A stretch of DNA of 64,000 nt from Aliivibrio wodanis (GCA_000953695.1 LN554846.1:1426001-1490000), one strand, 5' to 3'; shown: positions 46,522 through 54,723, counted from the first letter of the stretch. The notes: generated by a model from the letters alone, not told the origin. Numbers and translations: made by a program.

Positions 46522-46929
46522 ATGAATTTTAATCAAGTTACGTTGGCGGTTCATGACATAAATTTGGCTGTCGATTTCTATAAAGCTCTTGGGTTAACTC
46601 AAATTGTTGGTAATGAACACTACGCCCGTTTTTCGTTTCCTGATGGTGATGCAACATTCTCTATTTATCTAGATACTGATAAAAAGGGGCTCGATTGTCG
46701 AGGTGTGATTTACTTTGAGCATGAAGAACTCGAACAATTGGTAGAGTCGCTAAAAAGCAAAGATATAGTCTTTTCTCAAGAACTGATAATGCAATCTTAC
46801 CTATGGAAAGAAGCGGCATTAAGTGATCCTTCAGGAAACAAAATAAAATTATATTGGGCTGGTGAAAATCGTTTGAACCCACCTTGGAAACTGAAGAGCG
46901 CACCTAATAAGGGGGATACCTTAACGTAG
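46522..46929 (+). CDS. VOC (glyoxalase/bleomycin resistance) superfamily protein
   Basis: 135 residues. Starts with the beta-alpha-beta unit MNFNQVTLAVHDINLAVDFYKALG; the second unit ends LSDPSGNKIKLYWAG, the usual metal-binding position of VOC proteins. Single-domain length implies a dimer. Which reaction or ligand it handles is unknown. AAGGGAAG precedes the start. It lies just outside the integron cassettes. Confidence 0.78.
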   Translation: MNFNQVTLAVHDINLAVDFYKALGLTQIVGNEHYARFSFPDGDATFSIYLDTDKKGLDCRGVIYFEHEELEQLVESLKSKDIVFSQELIMQSYLWKEAALSDPSGNKIKLYWAGENRLNPPWKLKSAPNKGDTLT

Positions 46930-47170
46930 CAAAAGTCCAATCAACACCATTCAACCTATTGTTAATATTATCAATAGGTTGAATCATTAAAAAAATACGA
47001 GTTCGAAAGCAAAATTAAAAGAAATCGAATGAAATCTATTTATGAAAGGGTATGATGTACGAATGAAAAACATACATCGTCATTAATTTTTAACGGCAAG
47101 ATTCGAAATCAATAAGTTCGTTGAGAATTAGAGGTGTATGTATAAGGGTTATATTGGCAAAAGGTGAATT

Positions 47171-47710
47171 ATGTTTACAGTGGAAATTGATAGTGAATTG
47201 AAATTGGCACTTATTGAGCCATCTTTTGCGAAAAAGTACTTTGACATCGTATCAAAGGAAGAAGCTTATTTGTCTCAATGGCTTGCTTGGCCACCACACG
47301 CAAAATCTGAAGATTTCTTTCTACGCTTTGTACGTAAATCGTTACTTGATTATGCGGAAGGCAAAGGAATGGTTTGTGGCATGATTTACCAAGGTGAATT
47401 AGTCGGTAATGTCAGCTTCAATACGATTAATCATAATTTGAAAATGGCTGAGATTGGTTATTGGCTCAGTGAGTCTTATCAAGGTAAGGGCATTATTACT
47501 CGCGCCGTGTCTAAGTTAATCGAGATTGCATTCACCGATTTACAGCTTGAGAAAATTCAAATAGCAGCAGGCGAGAACAACCTACCAAGCCGTAAGGTTT
47601 GTGAACGTTTGGGTATGACATTAGAAGGTATTATTTCTAATCGTGAAAACCTGAATGGCCGCATTATCAATCATGCAGTTTATGGTTTAGCGAAGCAGCC
47701 TGTGAGTTAA
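47171..47710 (+). CDS. GNAT N-acetyltransferase (RimL-like)
   Basis: 179 residues. EIGYWLSESYQGKGIITRAVSKLI near residue 95 is the acetyl-CoA loop and AAGENNLPSRKVCERLGMTLEG the RimJ/RimL C-terminal pattern. Such genes acetylate ribosomal-protein N-termini or unknown amines. It lies close to the left edge of the cassette region but I see no attC on either side, so I treat it as chromosomal. Confidence 0.75.
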   Translation: MFTVEIDSELKLALIEPSFAKKYFDIVSKEEAYLSQWLAWPPHAKSEDFFLRFVRKSLLDYAEGKGMVCGMIYQGELVGNVSFNTINHNLKMAEIGYWLSESYQGKGIITRAVSKLIEIAFTDLQLEKIQIAAGENNLPSRKVCERLGMTLEGIISNRENLNGRIINHAVYGLAKQPVS

Positions 47711-47838
47711 CTGCATAAAGCGACAGGTTGTCGCCAGTGAACAATACCAACGAGTTTATATTGTTGATTTATTTGGGTTTTAAAAAATGTGAGATGTTTT
47801 GGTAGAATCGGTAGGGATAAGTTTTATAGGTGAACTGT

Positions 47839-47853
47839 AGGACATTTTGTCGT
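47839..47853. promoter_or_regulatory. Isolated copy of the GGACA-N3-TGTC palindrome
   Basis: AGGACATTTTGTCGT matches the candidate sigma-54 enhancer motif of 9.5 and 38.4 kb at the core. No sigma-54-type promoter lies nearby, so it may be incidental or act from a distance on the first cassette. Confidence 0.3.
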
Positions 47854-47882
47854 AGAAAGAGTGTTAGCATGATGAGGAAACA

Positions 47883-48902
47883 ATGAATTTCAAAAGACTT
47901 TTTACGCAAGAAGATAATGTTGATCATGGCTTCGGTATTCATAGTTATCTAGAGGTGTTTAACGAAACTTTTTATAAAACAAGTAAAGTTTCTTTTTATC
48001 AATTTCTCAATGACTTCAAAGATGTCCCCAAGTGGCTAATTTTATCGGATTATGCGTTATATGATAAGAATAAAAAAAGAGATGTGATTACTTTCACGAT
48101 CGTTCCTTATATAGCTTCCTTGGAAGTTTTTGAAAATGCGATCAACAACTTATCACCTAAGGATCTAAAAAAGTCCAAGAAAATAGATGACAAGTTTATA
48201 GAACTGTTAAACAAAGGTCCTTTTTATAATATTTCAATCTCATTAGGTAAGAAACGTCGCTTACATCAGAATGAGCAGTTTTATTTCAAAACCAAATTTG
48301 AAATGATGATTAAAGAATTAATGATATGGTGTGAAAAAACTCCAGAGGCAAAAGAACATTATGAAAAATTGATTGTAAAATTAGGTATATTAATTCATGA
48401 GGTGTCTAAAAAAGGTGGTAACTACAAAATAATAAGAGATATTGAAATTTTATCTACCTTTGTTGCGTATTTTGCTTTTGAAATAGCAAAGGAAATTAAT
48501 ATTGAAAAAATCTGTTGGTTTTCTGATCGTGACACATTGCTAAACTACAAAAAGTCAAAGTTTGAAAGTCCGATTATATTTGACTTTATCAGTCATTTGT
48601 TTTTCTTGTTTTGTAACTCTGAAAATATTGAATCAACAGATAAGTTGTTAGTTGCAATACCTGAAGATAAAAATGGAAATGTGTGGTATGACACTTTGAA
48701 TCGTGTTCCAGACTTGATTGCAGGAACATTTTCTGACTTCGACTCGCAGAACTTAAGAGCGAGTCATAGTAAGTTTATTCCAATTATTGAAAAGCTTTTT
48801 ATTAACGAAAACAGGAACATATTCTTTAACCTTGAGTTAGCACCCAAGAAACATTTTTCTGCCACACGCTTAGTTTGGCAGAGTACAGAAAAATCATGCT
48901 AA
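47883..48902 (+). CDS. Hypothetical cassette protein, 339 residues
   Basis: The first cassette-borne gene, followed directly by an attC site. Very AT-rich. No signal peptide or membrane helices. Segments include WLILSDYALYDKNKKRDVITFTIVPY near residue 52, EINIEKICWFSDRDTLLNYK near 205 and LVAIPEDKNGNVWYDTLNRVPDLIAGTFSDF near 258. The spacing of SDYAL, WFSDRD and the Asp-rich end is loosely like DUF3800-type nuclease folds, but I cannot identify it. An accessory, possibly defence-related gene is a guess only. Confidence 0.65.
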   Translation: MNFKRLFTQEDNVDHGFGIHSYLEVFNETFYKTSKVSFYQFLNDFKDVPKWLILSDYALYDKNKKRDVITFTIVPYIASLEVFENAINNLSPKDLKKSKKIDDKFIELLNKGPFYNISISLGKKRRLHQNEQFYFKTKFEMMIKELMIWCEKTPEAKEHYEKLIVKLGILIHEVSKKGGNYKIIRDIEILSTFVAYFAFEIAKEINIEKICWFSDRDTLLNYKKSKFESPIIFDFISHLFFLFCNSENIESTDKLLVAIPEDKNGNVWYDTLNRVPDLIAGTFSDFDSQNLRASHSKFIPIIEKLFINENRNIFFNLELAPKKHFSATRLVWQSTEKSC

Positions 48903-48991
48903 CAAGCATTTAAGACTGATTCGCAACGCTTGGCGTTTTCGCTTCGCTCAAATATAGCCAAGCGTCGCTCACACCTTAATGCGGCGTTAGC
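48899..48991 (+). repeat. Integron attC site 1 (VCR-like)
   Basis: Starts at GCTAACAAGC, overlapping the stop of the previous gene, and ends at GCGGCGTTAGC (cleavage at G|TTAGC, 48986). Internal arms AACGCTTGGCG and GCCAAGCGT pair. This is the typical length and structure of a vibrio VCR-type site. Confidence 0.88.
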
Positions 48992-49006
48992 AAACAAGGC
49001 GGACAT

Positions 49007-49450
49007 ATGGAAATCCGAAAGTATAGTAGTAGGTATCGATCGCAATGTATTGAAGCGTTTGAAAGTAATATTGGTCAATACTTTGATTCATCAGAGCGTG
49101 CAGAGTTTATCGAATATCTTGATGCTTTGTCGGAAAGCTCTGAATATTATATTTGCCTTGAAAGCGGTGGTGAGAAATTGCTTGGTTGTGGTGGTATTGG
49201 GTTAAATTCATCAGTTGCTTCTTTGGCTTGGGGATTGGTTCATAAAGACTTTCATGGTCAAGGTATAGGAACACAGCTAACGGATTTTAGACTGTCTTAT
49301 ATAAAGCACAATATCTCATTAGATAAGGTGAAAATCGAAACGTCCCAACACACTCAAGGTTTTTACGAGAAACGGGGTTTTACAGTAACTAAAACCACCC
49401 CAAATGGTTTTGGTGCAGGAATTGATTGTGTAGCAATGGAATTGATGTAA
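49007..49450 (+). CDS. Cassette GNAT N-acetyltransferase
   Basis: 147 residues between two attC sites. GLVHKDFHGQGIGTQLTDFRLSYI near residue 77 is the acetyl-CoA loop, and TSQHTQGFYEKRGFTVTKT the end motif. GNATs are frequent integron cargo; the acceptor is unknown. AAGGCGG precedes the ATG, which starts only 16 bases after the cassette boundary. Confidence 0.8.
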   Translation: MEIRKYSSRYRSQCIEAFESNIGQYFDSSERAEFIEYLDALSESSEYYICLESGGEKLLGCGGIGLNSSVASLAWGLVHKDFHGQGIGTQLTDFRLSYIKHNISLDKVKIETSQHTQGFYEKRGFTVTKTTPNGFGAGIDCVAMELM

Positions 49451-49467
49451 ATTGTTGAATTTGTTTG

Positions 49468-49591
49468 CTAACAAAGTATTTAAGAGGGGCTCTCAACGCT
49501 TGGCATTTTTGCATCTACTTCAAATTTAGTGTTTACGGTACAATGCTTTAAGTTGAGTGGCGGCGTTGTTCACCCCTTAAAGCGGCGTTAG
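49468..49591 (+). repeat. Integron attC site 2 (VCR-like)
   Basis: From CTAACAAAGTATTTAAG to AAAGCGGCGTTAG. Pairing arms TTTAAGAGGGG and CCCCTTAAA, with AACGCTTGGC in the left half. About 124 bases, the classic VCR length. Confidence 0.9.
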
Positions 49592-49607
49592 TTTTTAGGA
49601 GTGCTTT

Positions 49608-50444
49608 ATGTCATATAGAAGTTTAATCGAAAATATTTCCGTTTTATTCAATTCGAGGCTAAATGAAATATCAGTACACTATAACTTGGAATACGGAAAT
49701 GAATTTGAAGTTGCACTCTGTCATGTGATTAGTTCATTTTTGCCTAAAAAAGCAGGAGTATGTCGAGGGTTTGTTGTTGACTCCGAAGGAAATAAAGTTG
49801 GAGATGACATAATTATTTACGATAAATCATCATATAATACTCTAAGGGGGATTCGTGATGGAGACTTCTCGTTGAAACAGCAAATACCTATTGAAGCTGT
49901 ATATGCATATATAGAAGCAAAAAGTACCGTCTACCTTGAAAGTGATAATCGAAATACTTTGCAAAAAGCGTTGAAACAACAGAGTCAAGTTCGAGAACTA
50001 ATTGGAAAGAGAACCCGCCGTGAAATCAGTGACATAACTCCGTACCTATCACTTCCACAGCAACTGGTTCAAAGCTCCTCTGAGTGGCCAAATTACAAAA
50101 ACCCTCCTTTTACATCAATATGGACAAGGCAAGTCAAGAAAACCCCTAGTTCAAATGACGTTCTGTCAGCTGATGAAATTGTTTCAAGTTTAGATAGAAT
50201 GGGCTGTGATTACCTAATTGATCTATTGGTACTTGGAGAAGACTGTATATCTATACCTATTGTTAAAAGTACACGTAACTACAGTGGTCCGTTTTACACC
50301 AATGGAAAATACCCACATTTATCTACAGTAAATTATGGTACTTCATATGGACTTGGTATGGTTTCTATCTTACAAGCAATTGACTGGATTGAGCTTTCAG
50401 CAATTGATTGGAATAAAGTTGTTTTTGGCGCAATTAAAGACTAA
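49608..50444 (+). CDS. Cassette DUF6602-like protein, possible nuclease fold
   Basis: 278 residues. Motifs GFVVDSEGNKVGDDIIIYDKSS (about 55-76) and PIEAVYAYIEAKSTVYLES (about 93-110) together look like a PD-(D/E)XK-type core (Asp, then ExK). This is the conserved face of DUF6602 proteins, which occur in mobile and defence loci. The C-terminal half (WPNYKNPPFTSIWTRQ, YGLGMVSILQAIDWIE) is unassigned. Cassette position and lack of a partner gene suggest it works alone. Nuclease activity is inference. Confidence 0.7.
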   Translation: MSYRSLIENISVLFNSRLNEISVHYNLEYGNEFEVALCHVISSFLPKKAGVCRGFVVDSEGNKVGDDIIIYDKSSYNTLRGIRDGDFSLKQQIPIEAVYAYIEAKSTVYLESDNRNTLQKALKQQSQVRELIGKRTRREISDITPYLSLPQQLVQSSSEWPNYKNPPFTSIWTRQVKKTPSSNDVLSADEIVSSLDRMGCDYLIDLLVLGEDCISIPIVKSTRNYSGPFYTNGKYPHLSTVNYGTSYGLGMVSILQAIDWIELSAIDWNKVVFGAIKD

Positions 50445-50447
50445 AAA

Positions 50448-51161
50448 ATAAGGATTAAGCGCTGCGAAGCCAGCGTTAAATCCCGGGTGTTGAACAAGCC
50501 CGTAGCCACTTCTTTATAGTAAATTGTACGATCTAGCTTGGTAGGTGCATCGCCTTGAGTCTTTATTCAAGGCGAGTGAGGCCAAGATAAGATTACGATA
50601 GTAATTTTATCAATGGGTTAGCTATTTTTAAAATCGTCTTATATGTTGTTTCTCCTCTGGTTTAACTTTAGCCATTATCCTTATTCTGTTTGCCTTTCGG
50701 CTATCTCGGTCGTGTTATTCCCACGCACTCTATGTCATGTAGACGACGAGGGCAGGTTCGTATTGCTTTGGTGCGGATGGGTATAATGCTTGGCGGAGTT
50801 TGATAATTTAAAGTATGGCGATAGAAAAACTGTAAGCCATTGCGGTCGAGTTTAACGGTGCTCCACGAGTGAGTGCTAATTAAACCGGCGAAGAAGTTTT
50901 TTAAATCAGTCGTGCTTAATGTATCGGGAGAGCGGTCAAAGAACTCGCTAATCCGGCGTACCACTCGAGAATAGGCATCAATGGTAGCAGGTCGTTTACC
51001 TTGCAGAGTTAAGTTGGTAAGGTGTAATTCATAAAGGCGATGATATCGCTCTAGTTCAGTTGGGCTCATGGTGTTTACTCCTGTTATCCGCCATCGAAAT
51101 GATGGAGGTACAGAGAGTATGGACGATACAGGTTTTACTCTGCCGCGAAGCGGCTTCGTTC
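50448..51161 (-). mobile_element. E element copy 1 (full, 714 bp): putative attC-targeting non-autonomous element
   Basis: Begins ATAAGGATTAAGCGCTGCG after the DUF6602 stop codon and ends GCGGCTTCGTTC just before AACAAAGC of an attC. The left end has hairpins: GGATTAAGCGCTG/CCAGCGTTAAATCC, CGGG/CCCG around GTTGAACAAG, CGCCTTGA/TTCAAGGCG, and GATAAGATTAC/AGTAATTTTATC. The right end has GCCGC-GAA-GCGGC. It carries a short gene at 50701-51069. Structured ends plus a shared gene fragment are consistent with a non-autonomous relative of IS91-type elements. Confidence 0.6.
50701..51069 (-). CDS. Chimeric 122-residue protein: tyrosine-recombinase N-terminus fused to transposase-like zinc tail
   Basis: The first 90 residues (MSPTELERYHRLYELHLTNL, then DAYSRVVRRISEFFDRSPDT and DLKNFFAGLI) are the SAM-like DNA-binding domain found at the N-terminus of tyrosine recombinases. 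The last 30 (IRTKAIRTCPRRLHDIECVGITRPR) resemble the C-terminal zinc tail of IS91-family transposases. The catalytic domains of both proteins are absent. It looks like the product of an internal deletion in a two-gene element. Expression is unproven; it could bind element ends. In copy 2 this frame is broken by a stop. Confidence 0.5.
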   Translation of the reverse strand: MSPTELERYHRLYELHLTNLTLQGKRPATIDAYSRVVRRISEFFDRSPDTLSTTDLKNFFAGLISTHSWSTVKLDRNGLQFFYRHTLNYQTPPSIIPIRTKAIRTCPRRLHDIECVGITRPR

Positions 51162-51283
51162 AACAAAGCATTTAATAGTGATTCTCAACGTTTGGCATTT
51201 TGACTATGCGTTGGTTTAAGTGATTAAGGTGGTATGCGGCGTCTTCGGCATTGCGTTGCTCACACCTTAATTGGGCGTTATAT
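51162..51283 (+). repeat. Integron attC site 3
   Basis: Begins AACAAAGCATTTAATAGTG directly after E element 1 and ends TTGGGCGTTATAT. Left arm AACGTTTGGC and a right arm near GCGTTGCTCACACC are present. The element sits exactly at the first bases of this site. Confidence 0.82.
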
Positions 51284-51298
51284 GTGCAGGAGAGTTGC

Positions 51299-52186
51299 GT
51301 GGATTCTGTAAATCATCATTATATCCCTCAACTATATCTTCGAGGGTTTACTGCCGAAAACGGTAGGCTACAAGTATTCGATAAAGTGCACAACAAATTT
51401 AAAAAAGATAAAGAAACACCAAGGACAGTGCTTTTTGAAAAACACCGAAATACAATAAAAGTAGATGGTGTACGAACAGATCATATCGAAAAGTTATACG
51501 GTAAAATTGAAACCCCATTCGCTGATTTTTTTAATTTAATTAGAAAAGGGATCTCGCAAGAGGCATTAATATCTGAAAATGGTATTTACTTATTAAAATT
51601 TTTTGTAGCTAGCCAATTTTGGAGAATGCCGCTTTTAGATGAATTTTCTGATGAATACATTCTCAAATTGGATTTAAATAAATTTGGAAACAGAATTACT
51701 ATAAATGGCTGCAATTTAGGGGATGTAAAGTTTATAAAAAAATTGATTAAAGATGATGAGAATTTTCGTTATTATTTTAGATGTTTTTATCTTCCTTTAT
51801 TAACATTTGATTCTCAAGTTCATGCTCATGACTATGACTGCTGGAGGCTGCACACTGTATCGCCAGAGTATGGAGGTTGGGATAACTTTCTAACCTGTGA
51901 TAATCCATTGGTTGCTGAAAACGTACTTGATATGTTTGCATTTGAGTCTAAATTTATTTTACCGTTATCTAAAACTCAATTAGTAACGTATTCTCCCAGT
52001 GGTAAAAATCATGATGATTTTCCACCTATATTTAGTACTAAATTAGCAATGGCTATGAACTTACAAAGTAAAAAGTATCTTGTAGGAGCAAATAAAGATT
52101 ACATGTCAAAGGTTATTGAACTTCAAGAAAGTATATATGGTTCAGATATAGATAAATTACGAGATGAACTGTTTGAGCACATATAA
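51299..52186 (+). CDS. Cassette DUF4238 protein
   Basis: 295 residues from GTG 51299 (AGGAG upstream). The N-terminus NHHYIPQLYLRGF is the DUF4238 signature (HHxxPxxYLRxF), followed by FDKVHNKFKK and FEKHRNT. DUF4238 proteins are common accessory genes; some sit in toxin or defence contexts but function is unknown. The gene is AT-rich compared with chromosomal neighbours, as expected for a cassette. Confidence 0.8.
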   Translation: MDSVNHHYIPQLYLRGFTAENGRLQVFDKVHNKFKKDKETPRTVLFEKHRNTIKVDGVRTDHIEKLYGKIETPFADFFNLIRKGISQEALISENGIYLLKFFVASQFWRMPLLDEFSDEYILKLDLNKFGNRITINGCNLGDVKFIKKLIKDDENFRYYFRCFYLPLLTFDSQVHAHDYDCWRLHTVSPEYGGWDNFLTCDNPLVAENVLDMFAFESKFILPLSKTQLVTYSPSGKNHDDFPPIFSTKLAMAMNLQSKKYLVGANKDYMSKVIELQESIYGSDIDKLRDELFEHI

Positions 52187-52189
52187 CAA

Positions 52190-52903
52190 ATAAGGATTAA
52201 GCGCTGCGAAGCCAGCGTTAAATCCCGGGTGTTGAACAAGCCCGTAGCCACTTCTTTATAGTAAATTGTACGATCTAGCTTGGTAGGTGCATCGCCTTGA
52301 CTCTTTATTCAAGGCGAGTGAAGCCAAGATAAGATTACGATAGTAACTTTATCAATGAGTTAGCTATTTTTAAAATCGTCTTATTTGTTGTTTCTCCTCT
52401 GGTTCAACCTCAGCCATTATCCTTATTATGTTTGCCTTTCGGCTATCTCGGTCGTGTTATTCCCATGTACTCCATGTCATGCTGGCAGTGTGGGCAGGTT
52501 CGAATTGCTTTGGCTCGGATGGGTATAATGCTTGGCGGAGTTTGATAATTTAAAGTGTAGCGATAGAAAAACTGTAAGCCATTGCGGTCGAGTTTAACGG
52601 TGCTTCACAAGTGAGTGCTAATCAAACTGGCGAAGAAGCTTTTTAAATCAGTCGTACTTAATGTATCGGGACAACGGTCGAAGAACTCGCTAATCCGGTG
52701 GACCGCTTGAGAATAGGCATCAATGATGACAGGTCGTTTACCTTGCAGAGTTAAGTTGGTAAGGTGTAATTCATAAAGGCGATGATATCGCTCTAATTCA
52801 GTTGGGCTCATGGTGTTTACTCCTGTTATCCGCCATCGAAATGATGGAGGTACAGAGAGTATGGACGATACAGGTTTTACTCTGCCGCGAAGCGGCTTCG
52901 TTC
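52190..52903 (-). mobile_element. E element copy 2 (full, 714 bp)
   Basis: Same length and ends as copy 1 and nearly identical in sequence. It lies between the DUF4238 stop and a different attC, again at the first bases of the site. The recombinase-derived frame at 52605-52811 is broken: a TGG-to-TGA change ends it after ISTHL. The zinc tail keeps CPHC (CPHCQHDMEYMG) where copy 1 has CPRR. Confidence 0.6.
52605..52811 (-). pseudogene. Broken recombinase N-terminal fragment in E copy 2
   Basis: Reads like residues 1-67 of the chimeric protein of copy 1, then stops at ISTHL because of a TGG-to-TGA change near 52605-52611. The downstream part still encodes the zinc tail in the expected place. 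Confidence 0.6.
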
Positions 52904-52997
52904 AGCAAGGTGTTTAAACGGAATAAAAACATTGGGTAACGTTTCACTTCGCTGCACATTATAACCCACAATTTTTGTTCGCTTAACGCGGCGTTAT
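52904..52997 (+). repeat. Integron attC site 4
   Basis: From AGCAAGGTGTTTAAACGG, directly after E copy 2, to TTAACGCGGCGTTAT. Contains the paired arms TGGGTAACG/ATAACCCA and TTTAAACG/CGCTTAACG. Confidence 0.78.
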
Positions 52998-53018
52998 GAG
53001 TATCTGGCATATTCCATA

Positions 53019-53046
53019 ATGACAATGGAACGACACTCTGTATAAT
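53019..53046 (+). promoter_or_regulatory. Probable sigma-70 promoter inside a cassette
   Basis: ATGACA at 53019-53024, 16 bases, and TATAAT at 53041-53046 precede the lipoprotein gene by about 30 bases. It would let the cassette be expressed without an upstream integron promoter. Confidence 0.5.
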
Positions 53047-53075
53047 GGTGCGATTAATTGCGAATGGCACTAAAC

Positions 53076-53456
53076 ATGAAAAAATTAATTCTATTAGCAG
53101 GAATAGCTTTAAGTGGTTGTACTTTAAATCAAGAATTGGGAGCACTCTCGATGGCTACTGATTCAATGGAAGACCGAGAAAAAACTAGATTTGTTGCAGT
53201 ACACTATGGCGTCCTATTAAAATGTGATCCTGACTATGAGCACTTGCCAGATTTGGCGACAAGGTTTAAAGAGCTATCTGAAGTTGCTCCCCAAACTGCT
53301 TGGGCTTTAAAGTCTGTGACTGGTGATTTACCCCCGGCAAAATCCAATCCCTTTATTGATTGTGATAAAGCGAAAAAGAATGTGGAGCATTGGATAGACA
53401 CAAAGGAATACTATTATCACGGGCAGGGGCAGTGGGTGGTGTATAAGGACGAGTAA
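53076..53456 (+). CDS. Cassette lipoprotein of unknown function
   Basis: 126 residues from ATG 53076. Signal peptide MKKLILLAGIALSGCTLNQ has a lipobox (ALSGC), so Cys15 is the lipidated residue. The mature part is short, acidic and holds two further Cys (KCDPD, DCDKAKK). No family recognised. The cassette has its own promoter and is followed by E copy 3. It could be a surface or periplasmic lipoprotein. Confidence 0.7.
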   Translation: MKKLILLAGIALSGCTLNQELGALSMATDSMEDREKTRFVAVHYGVLLKCDPDYEHLPDLATRFKELSEVAPQTAWALKSVTGDLPPAKSNPFIDCDKAKKNVEHWIDTKEYYYHGQGQWVVYKDE

Positions 53457-53482
53457 GCACAGAGCAAACATACTCATAACAA

Positions 53483-53763
53483 ATAAGGATTAAGCGCTGC
53501 GAAGCCAGCGTTAAATCCCGGATGTTGAACAAGCCCGTAGCCACTTCTTTATAGTAAATTGTACGATCTAGTTTGGTAGGTGAATCGCCTTGAGTCTTTT
53601 CTCAAGGCGAGTGAGGCCAAGATAAGATTACGATAGTAATTTTATCAATGGATTAGCTATTTTTTAAATCGTCTTATTTGTTGTTTCTCCTCTGGTTTAA
53701 CCTTAGCCATTATCCTTATTATGTTTGCCTTTCGGCTATCTCTGCCGCGAAGCGGCTTCGTTC
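53483..53763 (-). mobile_element. E element copy 3 (internally deleted, 281 bp)
   Basis: Has both E ends but lacks about 433 internal bases. The junction reads GGCTATCTC|TGCCGCGAAG, joining two places where full copies both have CTC, so a 3-base microhomology deletion is likely. It carries no gene. It again sits right after a cassette gene and immediately before an attC. Confidence 0.55.
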
Positions 53764-53865
53764 AGCAAAGCAATCAACACGATCTTATTACACTCGGCAT
53801 TCGTGGTTTAGAGTATAATTGGCTTGGTAATTAAGGCGTTCGCACGTGTTATTGCGGCGTTATAA
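53764..53865 (+). repeat. Integron attC site 5
   Basis: From AGCAAAGCAATCAACACG to ATTGCGGCGTTAT. Left arm CAACACG pairs with CACGTGTT-type right sequence. Located right after E copy 3. Confidence 0.78.
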
Positions 53866-53877
53866 TTTTTCTTAGTA

Positions 53878-53928
53878 TTGCTGAATATTTATACTTGCAC
53901 TATAATTGGTACAAAATTAAGTACAATT
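53878..53928 (+). promoter_or_regulatory. Promoter and operator of a toxin-antitoxin cassette
   Basis: TTGCTG-N17-TATAAT (53878-53906) is a good sigma-70 promoter. An inverted repeat, TTGGTAC and GTACAAT arms around AAAATTAA, overlaps its -10 and lies before the antitoxin start, as expected for an autoregulated module. Confidence 0.65.
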
Positions 53929-53939
53929 AAGGTGCTATT

Positions 53940-54218
53940 ATGACTCGACTAAGATTGGACCAAGATATTCAACCACTTTCAGAATTTAGAGCTGGCGTAG
54001 CGTCGTTTATTCGTCAAATTAACGAAACTCGTAGGCCTTTAGTTATCACTCAGCGTGGTAAAGGCGTCGCTGTTGTTTTAGACGTTGCTGAGTATGAAGC
54101 TATGCAAGAGAAAATAGAGTTACTGGAAGAGATGCAACAAGCTGAAGCACAAATCGCTAGTGGTTTCGGTTTATCAAATGACGATGCTCGTTCTAAAATC
54201 TTAGCGCGCTTACGTTAA
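53940..54218 (+). CDS. Phd/YefM-family antitoxin
   Basis: 92 residues. The N-terminal half RLDQDIQPLSEFRAGVASFIRQINETRRPLVITQRGKGVAVVLDVAEYEA is the Phd/YefM DNA-binding fold; the C-terminal third is an acidic helix that would wrap the toxin. It overlaps the toxin start by 1 base. It represses its own promoter in known relatives. Confidence 0.9.
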   Translation: MTRLRLDQDIQPLSEFRAGVASFIRQINETRRPLVITQRGKGVAVVLDVAEYEAMQEKIELLEEMQQAEAQIASGFGLSNDDARSKILARLR

Positions 54219-54505
54219 TGAATGTTATTTGGTCGCCGTTTGCTTTAGACAAAATAGGGCAGACAGCAGACTACATAGCATTAGACAATCCATCAGCGGC
54301 AGAAAACTGGGTTAACGATGTATTCGATAAAGCTGAGAATTTAGGTTCATTTCCAGAGTTGGGTCGTCTTGTCCCTGAGCTGAATAAAGCGAATTATCGT
54401 GAAATCATTTTTGGTAATTACCGCATTATTTATAGCGTAACGTTAAGCATAAATATTTTAACGGTTCGTAACTGTAGTCAATTGCTGGCTATGGCTGATA
54501 TATAA
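54218..54505 (+). CDS. RelE/ParE-family toxin
   Basis: 95 residues. MNVIWSPFALDKIGQTADYIALDNPSAAENWVNDVF, PELGRLVPELNKANYREIIFGNYRIIYSV and the C-terminal stretch match ParE/RelE toxins, which cut mRNA or poison gyrase. The motif YREIIFGNYRIIY is characteristic. It is directly downstream of its antitoxin. Addiction modules of this type are typical of vibrio integron cassettes and may stabilise the array. Confidence 0.9.
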   Translation: MNVIWSPFALDKIGQTADYIALDNPSAAENWVNDVFDKAENLGSFPELGRLVPELNKANYREIIFGNYRIIYSVTLSINILTVRNCSQLLAMADI

Positions 54506-54516
54506 AATTATAACAA

Positions 54517-54603
54517 ATAAGGATTAAGGGCTGCGTAGTCAGCGTTAAATCCCGGGTGTTGAACAAGCCCGTAGCCACTTCTTTATAGTAAATTGTGCGA
54601 TCT
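54517..54603. repeat. E element copy 4 (left end only)
   Basis: ATAAGGATTAAGGGCTGCG to CGATCT, about 87 bases of the E left end. It is followed by unrelated sequence and an attC-like right end (TTTAGGGCGTTAT, ending 54706), so this cassette boundary is degraded or hybrid. Confidence 0.55.
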
Positions 54604-54723
54604 TTTTGAAATCTAGCTTATAAATCCTGGATGTTTACCGAAATTGTTTCTTCATTCTCTCGTTCTGCGGCAAGAGATAATAGTTCAAGGTCTTTAGGGC
54701 GTTATAATTTTTAAGGTAACGAT

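Noticed and set aside
46950-46984. Strong inverted repeat TTCAACCTATTG / CAATAGGTTGAA
   Set aside because: The stem is good but there is no T-run on either side, so I did not call it a terminator. It may be a simple structural repeat.
47861-47868. GTTAGCAT before the first cassette as an attI site
   Set aside because: A lone GTTAGC is too short to claim attI without intI nearby. Kept as a possible cassette edge only.
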